Assembly: GCA_030605915.1 (NCBI GenBank)
Contig: JAUWHM010000110.1
Span: forward strand, 1 to 8,093
Direction of reading: 5' to 3'
DNA: 8,093 bases
DNA from: Nitrospirota bacterium
Lineage (GTDB): Bacteria; NPL-UPA2; JAGMAN01
How positions within the stretch are numbered: position 1 is the first letter of the stretch; the number at the start of each line of letters is the position of its first letter. Position numbers and translations under genes: made by a program. The notes beneath the pieces are model-generated. The model was not told the origin of the DNA. It ran no database searches and saw only the letters and a program-made list of their open reading frames with translations. Positions 1-3,859 of this stretch are shown piece after piece.

Positions 1-909
1 GTCCTCCTCATAGAGGGAAACTATCTTCAGTTTGCTACGGCGGAGACCTCTCTATTAGGATTTCTCTGCCAGGCATCTGGAATTGCTACCAAGGCCGCTC
101 GCTGTAAGAAGGCTGCCGGAGATAAAACAGTGATCAGCTTCGGAGCCAGGAGAATGCACCCGGCTTTGGCTCCCATGATTGAGCGCAATGCTTTCATTGG
201 TGGCTGCGACGGAGTGTCTGTTATTAAGAGCGCCGAGCTCATTGGTGAGGAACCAATCGGGACAATGCCTCATTCCCTCGTCATTTTAGTGGGAGATTCA
301 GTAGAAGCCTTCAAGCTCTTTCATGAGATTGTATCACCAAAGGTGAAGAGGGTGGCTTTGGTCGATACTCTCATCGATGAGAAATTCGAGTCCATCCGGG
401 CAGCCGAGGCCATGGGAAAGAAACTATTTGCTGTTCGGCTGGATACCCCTGGTTCGCGCAAGGGAGATATGAAAGAGATACTGGAAGAGGTCAGGTGGGA
501 ACTGGATCTGAGGGGATTTAAGGACATCAAACTCTTCGTTAGTGGGGGGGTAGATGAATATGAGATAGCCGAGCTTAATTCAGTGGCCGATGCTTATGGA
601 GTGGGCACCTCCATTAGCAATGCTCCGGTAATTAACTTATCCCTGGATATAGTTGAGGTAGAGGGTAAGCCCTTGGCCAAGCGCGGGAAGAAGTCGGGAG
701 GGAAGCAGGTTCTTCGCTGCCAGAAATGTTTTAAGACTTTCATCCTTCCTCAGGCGCAGAAGAAGAATAAGTGTCAATGTCAGGGCAAACTTCTCCCCCT
801 TCTTAAGCCTTTAATTGAGGATGGGAAAGTGGTTAGAAAACTTCCTCGCCCGCAGGTTATACGAAAATACGTACTTAATCAGTTGGAAAGAGTGGAACTG
901 ATGCTGTAG
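1..909 (+). CDS. pncB: Nicotinate phosphoribosyltransferase, C-terminal part (5' end outside window)
   Basis: The enzyme converts nicotinate and PRPP to nicotinate mononucleotide in NAD salvage, in the cytoplasm. The frame is open from base 1, so the start lies upstream; 302 residues are visible. Family motifs in visible numbering are SFGARRMHP (46-54), IGGCDGVS (66-73), TMPHSL (88-93, with the conserved His91), VRLDTPGSRKGD (145-156), FVSGGVDE (179-186) and VGTSIS (201-206), which together line the phosphoribosyl/nicotinate site. Near the C-terminus, Cys240, Cys243, Cys258 and Cys260 form a CxxC...CxC pair that looks like a small zinc ribbon, as in the short archaeal-like branch of the family rather than long E. 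coli-type PncB. It ends at TAG. The next gene, larE, starts 195 bp downstream with repeats between, so co-transcription is possible but not shown. The family is clear; the symbol is used in the broad sense. Confidence 0.92.
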   Translation, partial: VLLIEGNYLQFATAETSLLGFLCQASGIATKAARCKKAAGDKTVISFGARRMHPALAPMIERNAFIGGCDGVSVIKSAELIGEEPIGTMPHSLVILVGDSVEAFKLFHEIVSPKVKRVALVDTLIDEKFESIRAAEAMGKKLFAVRLDTPGSRKGDMKEILEEVRWELDLRGFKDIKLFVSGGVDEYEIAELNSVADAYGVGTSISNAPVINLSLDIVEVEGKPLAKRGKKSGGKQVLRCQKCFKTFILPQAQKKNKCQCQGKLLPLLKPLIEDGKVVRKLPRPQVIRKYVLNQLERVELML

Positions 910-962
910 GTGACTAAGCTCTTTCAGGGTTGGCTGATATATTTTAGAGTTGCCCCTCAGCT

Positions 963-1001
963 CCATCCTCTCCCCTGAGCGGGAGAGGGAAGGGTGAGGG
1001 G
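963..1001. repeat. GC-rich hairpin repeat (CCTCTCCC...GGGAGAGG) in the intergenic gap
   Basis: Perfect 8-bp arms CCTCTCCC (967-974) and GGGAGAGG (981-988) enclose the loop CTGAGC. A G-rich tail GAAGGGTGAGGGGG follows. There is no T run after the stem on either strand, so it is not a standard intrinsic terminator. This core resembles the dispersed intergenic hairpins found in many unrelated bacterial genomes, whose minus-strand translation reads LTLPSP..GRG, as it does here. Lying between pncB and larE it may still stabilise or attenuate the transcript; that is inference. Confidence 0.6.
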
Positions 1002-1009
1002 GTAATTTA

Positions 1010-1103
1010 CAGTATAGGAAAGTATAAAACTTTCCTTACTACTAAAAATTCCTTTCCTATACAGCAAAAAAGTTATGACGAACGAAGTGAGGAATTTTCT
1101 TGT
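1010..1103 (+). repeat. AT-rich palindromic repeat, short copy (94 bp)
   Basis: This block recurs as a 179-bp version at 3490-3668. GTATAGGAAAG (1012-1022) and CTTTCCTATAC (1052-1062) are perfect 11-bp inverted arms. A nested alternative hairpin pairs AGGAAAGT (1016-1023) with ACTTTCCT (1029-1036) across a 5-nt loop. The right part, TTATGACGAACGAAGTGAGG followed by AATTTTCTTGT, is shared with the other copy and ends two bases before the larE ATG, so the repeat carries larE's GAGGAA ribosome binding site (1089-1094). No protein is encoded. It could be a small non-autonomous element or REP-like sequence. Confidence 0.8.
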
Positions 1104-1104
1104 T

Positions 1105-1953
1105 ATGCAGAAAAAGCTTAAGAATCTGGAAAGCATACTGAGGGAAATGGAAAGTCTCCTCGTTGCCTTCTCCGGAGGTGTAGATAGCACCTTTTTAGTC
1201 AAGGTAGCTCACCAGGTTCTCGGGGACAAAATTCTGGCGGTCACCGCCACTTCTCCCACTTATCCTGTCTCCGAGCTAAGAGAAGCCAAACGACTGGCCA
1301 GTCAGATGGGAATTGAACACCTGGTCATTGATTCCGGGGAACTCGAGAACGAAGATTTTCTCAAGAATTCACCCCGGCGTTGCTATTTCTGTAAGAAGGA
1401 GCTAATGTCTAAGTTAGTAAATTTGGCCAAGGAGAAGGGAATAAGATGGATAGCCGATGGCAGCAACTGCGATGACGAGAATGATTTTCGACCGGGGAGA
1501 GAAGCATCTAAGGAGATGGGAATAAGAAGCCCTCTCTTAGAGGCCAATCTCACTAAGAGCGATATTCGAGAACTCTCCCGAAAGATGGGACTGCCTACCT
1601 GGGATAAACCGGCGGACGCTTGCCTTGCTTCCCGCTTTCCCTATGGGGAAAGAATTACCCCTGAGAAACTGAGAAAAGTGGATAAAGCGGAAGAGTTTTT
1701 AAGAAAGCTTGGCTTCAGGCAAGTCCGGCTCCGCCATCACGATAGCCTGGCCCGCATTGAGGTGGATAGGGGAAAGATAGCTCTCCTCTTAGATAAGGAG
1801 AGGCGAGAAAAAATCATTAACCATCTTAAGAGTCTTGGCTACCATTATGTCACTGTTGATTTAGAAGGTTATCGAACGGGCAGCTTCAATGAGCCCCTTA
1901 ACTGGCACGCCCGGTCCGATTCGAACGGACGACCTACGGATTCGAAGTCCTAA
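1105..1953 (+). CDS. larE: ATP-dependent sacrificial sulfur transferase LarE
   Basis: LarE uses ATP to adenylate a pyridinium carboxylate and transfers sulfur from a protein cysteine (or via an iron-sulfur cluster in multi-Cys forms) while making the nickel-pincer nucleotide of lactate racemase. The PP-loop SGGVDST is at residues 23-29. Other family features are CYFCKKE (Cys93, Cys96), DGSNCDDENDFRPGR (Cys122) and ACLASRFPYGERITPEKL, whose Cys173 lies in the segment that bears the sacrificial Cys in Lactiplantibacillus LarE. The extra cysteines may mean a cluster-type enzyme; this is inference. I chose ATG 1105 over ATG 1075, because 1075 lies inside the repeat and 1105 has GAGGAA 10 nt upstream. 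The usual family end is GYRTGSFNE (256-263). Residues 268-282 (HARSDSNGRPTDSKS) are antisense tRNA, and the TAA stop is the first triplet of the inserted island. The tail is unlikely to matter for catalysis. No larB or larC is in view. Confidence 0.9.
   Translation: MQKKLKNLESILREMESLLVAFSGGVDSTFLVKVAHQVLGDKILAVTATSPTYPVSELREAKRLASQMGIEHLVIDSGELENEDFLKNSPRRCYFCKKELMSKLVNLAKEKGIRWIADGSNCDDENDFRPGREASKEMGIRSPLLEANLTKSDIRELSRKMGLPTWDKPADACLASRFPYGERITPEKLRKVDKAEEFLRKLGFRQVRLRHHDSLARIEVDRGKIALLLDKERREKIINHLKSLGYHYVTVDLEGYRTGSFNEPLNWHARSDSNGRPTDSKS
1903..1950 (-). repeat. Displaced tRNA-Arg 3' half = left attachment repeat (attL-like)
   Basis: Bases 1905-1950 are identical over 46 bp to 3281-3326, which is the anticodon stem-loop to 3' end of the intact tRNA-Arg. 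Read on the minus strand, this copy has the T arm, the acceptor 3' strand CGGGCGT, the discriminator G and then an encoded CCA (complement of TGG at 1903-1905). The identity stops inside the 5' side of the anticodon stem, so it is a fragment and cannot make a tRNA. It overlaps the last codons of larE in antisense. Such a fragment at the far side of an island is the classical mark of tyrosine-recombinase integration into a tRNA 3' end. Confidence 0.92.
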
Positions 1954-2151
1954 CTGGGACACATCGTTAAGTCCTTACAGTATAATGCAATAGCCTGGAG
2001 TGTAAGCACTTACAGCGATTTTCTATCTGTCCGAATCTGTCCCAATTTACCCGATTTCACCCCTCTCATGGACACTATCTGGACACCAGATTTAACCCCA
2101 CCATCCAGTCTACATTGTTCTTGCTTTCTCCAACAAAGCCAAAAAATGTGC
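1954..2151. other. Non-coding left end of the island with iterated short motifs
   Basis: I see no gene here. The stretch holds short repeated words: CTTACAG at 1974-1980 and 2009-2015; the near-palindrome TGTAAG-CA-CTTACA at 2001-2014; ATCTGTCC at 2025-2032 and 2035-2042 (10-bp phase); TGGACAC at 2069-2075 and 2080-2086 (11-bp phase) with a related TGGGACAC at 1954-1961; and the inverted repeat ATCTGG-ACA-CCAGAT at 2077-2091. Phased repeats next to an attachment core are what recombinase arm sites or excisionase sites look like, but no known consensus was recognised, so the role is inference. Confidence 0.45.
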
Positions 2152-2180
2152 TTGACAAATATGCATGAATGATGCATAAT
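2152..2180 (+). promoter_or_regulatory. vapBC promoter (TTGACA-17-CATAAT)
   Basis: A perfect -35 TTGACA (2152-2157) is followed after 17 bp by CATAAT (2175-2180), one mismatch from the sigma70 -10 consensus. It sits about 39 bp upstream of the vapB ATG. The palindromic operator occupies the spacer and part of the -10, so repressor binding would block RNA polymerase. Confidence 0.8.
2160..2178. promoter_or_regulatory. Probable VapB operator (TATGCAT-5-ATGCATA)
   Basis: TATGCAT (2160-2166) and ATGCATA (2172-2178) are perfect 7-bp inverted arms separated by GAATG, placed between -35 and -10 of the vapBC promoter. A further half-site TGCATA lies at 2195-2200. VapB antitoxins and VapBC complexes usually autorepress through such palindromes. 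The assignment rests on position and symmetry. Confidence 0.7.
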
Positions 2181-2218
2181 AATACACATAGGATTGCATA
2201 TGACTGGAGGTGGTGGCG

Positions 2219-2431
2219 ATGAGAACAACGTTGAACATTGAAGACAAGCTGATTGAGAAAGCCTCGAGGTTGACGGGTGTCAAAGAAAAGACCTCTCTGG
2301 TCAGACTTGGCTTGGAAGCCCTGATCGGCTGGGAAAGCAGCAGAAGGCTGGCGAAGCTTGGAGCGACTGAGAAGAGACTGAGAGCAATACGTCGCAGAAG
2401 ACCAGGGGGCAGATTACATGGTTCTCGTTGA
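2219..2431 (+). CDS. vapB: VapB-family antitoxin (type II toxin-antitoxin)
   Basis: A 70-residue protein that would bind and neutralise the VapC RNase encoded immediately downstream, and repress the operon by binding DNA. The N-terminal MRTTLNIEDKLIEKASRLTG matches the VapB type-2 antitoxin family (ribbon-helix-helix DNA-binding region), followed by KTSLVRLGLEALI. The basic C-terminal segment LAKLGATEKRLRAIRRRRPG is the part that in this family reaches into the toxin. ATG 2219 is preceded by GGAGGT (2206-2211) at 7 nt, and in-frame GTGs at 2210 and 2213 overlap or adjoin that site and are unlikely starts. The stop overlaps the vapC start by 14 bp, typical of translational coupling. The gene lies inside the tRNA-flanked island. 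Confidence 0.88.
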   Translation: MRTTLNIEDKLIEKASRLTGVKEKTSLVRLGLEALIGWESSRRLAKLGATEKRLRAIRRRRPGGRLHGSR

Positions 2432-2780
2432 TACTTCTGTGTGGGTGTCTCACCTACGAGAAGGCAATCCACGGCTGGTGTCGCTGTTGAATGACGGTGA
2501 TGTAGTATCTCACCCTTTCATCATTGGAGAGCTCGCATGCGGGAATCTCAGGAATAGGTCCGAGATACTGTCGTTGTTGCACTCATTGCCCGTAGTGGAT
2601 CAAGCCGAGCACCAAGAAGTGCTGCAATTCCTGGAGAGCAATGATTTGATGGGAAGGGGGATTGGGTATGTTGACGTACATCTGCTTGCCTCGGCTGTTC
2701 TGTTTGGGGTTCCGATCTGGACTCTTGACAGGAAACTTCGGGTGGCCTCGTCAAAGCTGGGCGTGTGTCACGGTCGATAA
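2418..2780 (+). CDS. vapC: VapC-family PIN-domain ribonuclease toxin
   Basis: A 120-residue PIN-domain protein of the usual VapC length. The four acidic residues expected at the Mg2+ site are present: Asp5 (VLVDTSVW), Glu38 (FIIGELACG), Asp86 (GYVDVHLLASA) and Asp104 (IWTLDRKL). It therefore looks catalytically intact. Known VapC toxins cut tRNA or rRNA and stop translation; the target here cannot be read from sequence. The ATG lies inside vapB in another frame, with 14 bp overlap, so the two are coupled. A stable hairpin follows at 2805-2840 and an intrinsic terminator at 2891-2916. In this island it probably acts as a stabilising (addiction) module, which is inference. Confidence 0.9.
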   Translation: MVLVDTSVWVSHLREGNPRLVSLLNDGDVVSHPFIIGELACGNLRNRSEILSLLHSLPVVDQAEHQEVLQFLESNDLMGRGIGYVDVHLLASAVLFGVPIWTLDRKLRVASSKLGVCHGR

Positions 2781-2804
2781 TCAGGAAGATAACCAGTCGA
2801 TGGA

Positions 2805-2840
2805 GTTGACCTTCAATAGCTTGCGCTCATTGAAGGCAAC
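2805..2840 (+). other. Stable hairpin just downstream of vapC
   Basis: CCTTCAAT (2810-2817) pairs perfectly with ATTGAAGG (2829-2836) across an 11-nt loop. The stem extends by GTTG (2805-2808) with CAAC (2837-2840), leaving one bulged A. No T run follows, so it is more likely an mRNA 3'-stabilising stem, or the site of a bound protein, than a terminator. Confidence 0.55.
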
Positions 2841-2890
2841 TCATCTCTATCGTTAAGAGTCCCGCCCACAATCCCAGTTGATAATTCCCG

Positions 2891-2916
2891 AAAAGGCAGG
2901 TTTCCACTGCCTTTTT
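2891..2916 (+). terminator. Intrinsic terminator of vapBC
   Basis: AAAAGGCAG (2891-2899) pairs with CTGCCTTTT (2907-2915) around a 7-nt loop and runs into T residues. The 3' arm and its T tract are tandemly duplicated: the 13-bp unit TTTCCACTGCCTT occurs at 2901-2913 and again at 2914-2926, giving two possible 3' arms. It separates vapBC from the next promoter, 31 bp further on. Confidence 0.7.
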
Positions 2917-2946
2917 CCACTGCCTTTTTCATGGAGGGAACAGTTC

Positions 2947-2975
2947 TTGGCAAAGTTGGAGCAAAGAGGTATAAT
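2947..2975 (+). promoter_or_regulatory. Strong sigma70-like promoter (TTGGCA-17-TATAAT)
   Basis: TTGGCA (2947-2952) and a perfect TATAAT (2970-2975) are separated by exactly 17 bp. The expected start is near 2982, just ahead of the ribosome binding site at 2987-2996. This is the best promoter by eye in the window and drives the small ORF at 3003. Confidence 0.75.
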
Positions 2976-3002
2976 TGCGCTGGTGGAAGGAGGTGGAGAG
3001 AA

Positions 3003-3152
3003 GTGACTAAGCGTGAGTTACGCACACATATTAAATCTTTGCCGGGGGTGATCCCGCCAAAACACAAGCCTAAGTCTAACAAGGTTACTCCAATAAAAGC
3101 AAAGTTTAATAATGGCAAGAAATTTTCGGTATCTTCAGTCCTTGATAGATAA
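3003..3152 (+). CDS. Small basic protein of unknown function (49 aa) in the island
   Basis: The GTG start at 3003 is chosen because AAGGAGGTGG (2987-2996) precedes it at ideal distance and a strong promoter lies just upstream. The in-frame ATG at 2931 would lie upstream of that promoter. The protein is 49 residues and strongly basic: Lys and Arg dominate, with few acidic residues. It begins VTKRELRTHIKSLPG, continues with the Pro/Lys-rich PPKHKPKSNK and ends FSVSSVLDR. There is no signal peptide, membrane segment or cysteine. A terminator follows at 3185-3215, so promoter, RBS, ORF and terminator form a complete unit. I do not recognise a family. A small nucleic-acid-binding or recombination-accessory protein would fit the charge and location, but so would a truncated gene remnant. 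Confidence 0.6.
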   Translation: MTKRELRTHIKSLPGVIPPKHKPKSNKVTPIKAKFNNGKKFSVSSVLDR

Positions 3153-3184
3153 TATGTATGGAAGCTACCCCTTCTTAACTCTAT

Positions 3185-3215
3185 CCGCCAATGTCAATAA
3201 TGTTGGCGGTTTTTT
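3185..3215 (+). terminator. Intrinsic terminator after the 49-codon ORF
   Basis: CCGCCAA (3185-3191) pairs with TTGGCGG (3203-3209), extendable by two wobble pairs, and is followed directly by TTTTTT (3210-3215). The T run is on the plus strand only, so it serves the ORF ending at 3152 rather than the tRNA. Confidence 0.88.
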
Positions 3216-3280
3216 GTTGCTCAGTTAACGATATTAGCACTTGGACTGGTATGGATGCACAAATTCAATAGGTTAGTTTA

Positions 3281-3355
<75 letters not shown>

Positions 3356-3376
3356 AAGTGTAATACTTATAATTTA

Positions 3377-3405
3377 ATTATATCACAGAACTTCTTACAC
3401 TTCCA
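3377..3405 (-). promoter_or_regulatory. Candidate tRNA-Arg promoter
   Basis: On the minus strand TATAAT (complement of 3377-3382) lies 21 bp before the mature tRNA 5' end, leaving a short leader. The -35 region 17 bp further up reads TGGAAG (complement of 3400-3405), a poor match. The surroundings are AT-rich, so other -10 placements are possible. Confidence 0.4.
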
Positions 3406-3489
3406 CTATGAAAAAAGCAAAAAAGCAAAGGCACGATTTTCATTTTTGGAGTTATTCATTTTGGTTGGAAATGTTGCGTGTTTTCCTTG

Positions 3490-3668
3490 CAGTATAGGAA
3501 AGTATAAACGTACTTTCCTTACTACTACACTAAAGTGCTCCCCTAAAGGGAGTGAAAATTCCTATACAGTAAGAAAAAGTTATGCGGTGAAACAGCACTG
3601 CCCCAAAGGGGCTGTATGACGAACGATCCTAAAGGACTGCAAAAAGCCTGAGTGAGGAATTTTCTTGT
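3490..3668 (+). repeat. AT-rich palindromic repeat, long modular copy (179 bp)
   Basis: It matches the 94-bp copy at 1010-1103 in order, with three clean insertions: 27 bp at 3528-3554, 34 bp at 3585-3618 and 24 bp at 3627-3650. The insertions carry mini-hairpins with TAAA or AAA loops: CAC-TAAA-GTG (3528-3537), CTCCC-CTAAA-GGGAG (3538-3552), GCCCC-AAA-GGGGC (3600-3612) and TCC-TAAA-GGA (3627-3636). The frame retains GTATAGGAA (3492-3500) pairing with TTCCTATAC (3559-3567), and AGGAAAGTA (3496-3504) pairing with TACTTTCCT (3511-3519). No coding potential is seen. It lies between the tRNA promoter and the permease gene. Confidence 0.8.
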
Positions 3669-3723
3669 ATTTACCCAATATTTATGCTAAAAATAGGAGG
3701 GGTTAGACTAAGGAGGCAAGAAG

Positions 3724-3795
3724 ATGGTAGATAGAACTAAAGGATAGACTGAAGCTAAAATTAGTGAAGCAATAATCAAGTTTGAAAAAGTATAA
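3724..3795 (+). pseudogene. Decayed start of an MpsC/DUF2294-like gene (possible)
   Basis: A good ribosome binding site (AAGGAGG, 3710-3716) precedes ATG 3724. The frame reads MVDRTKG, a TAG stop (3745-3747), then TEAKISEAIIKFEKV and TAA (3793-3795). Read through the TAG as Gln, the segment resembles the N-terminus of DUF2294 proteins, now called MpsC, which typically begin with a KG.xEAEIS.AIIKFEKEY-like helix. The remainder of the roughly 115-residue domain is missing. This suggests a gene lost by a nonsense change and deletion. The match is short and from memory, so confidence is limited; the stretch could instead be a leader peptide for the permease gene. Confidence 0.4.
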
Positions 3796-3859
3796 AATTC
3801 CTGCTGATATGATTGTGGTTATACATTTTCTCCAGATATTGTTTATGGAGGATATTTAG

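Noticed and set aside
1075..1104. Upstream ATG giving LarE ten extra residues
   Set aside because: These codons lie inside the AT-rich repeat shared with 3490-3668 and there is no ribosome binding site before ATG 1075; ATG 1105 has GAGGAA at a good distance.
957..1202. Minus-strand open frame ending in PLTLPSPAQGRG-like sequence
   Set aside because: It reads through two intergenic repeats and antisense to larE; the LTLPSP..GRG translation is a known signature of a dispersed hairpin repeat, not of a protein.
1975..1984. TTACAGTATA shared with the flank of the repeat at 1007-1016
   Set aside because: Only ten AT-rich bases match and the similarity stops at once on both sides; chance is sufficient.
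2110..2472. Minus-strand open frame of 120 codons across vapB
   Set aside because: It is antisense to the vapBC promoter and vapB, which have clear family matches and expression signals; its translation has no recognisable features.
2931..3002. ATG start at 2931 for the small island protein
   Set aside because: It lies upstream of the -35 box of the promoter that would drive the gene; GTG 3003 has an excellent ribosome binding site.
3411..3426. Tandem AAAAAAGC next to the tRNA upstream region
   Set aside because: Two units of a low-complexity A-rich word; no structure or function can be supported.
3782..3813. TTGAAA ... TATGAT as a promoter for the permease gene
   Set aside because: The spacer is about 20 bp, too long for a standard sigma70 promoter, and other placements in this AT-rich stretch are no better.
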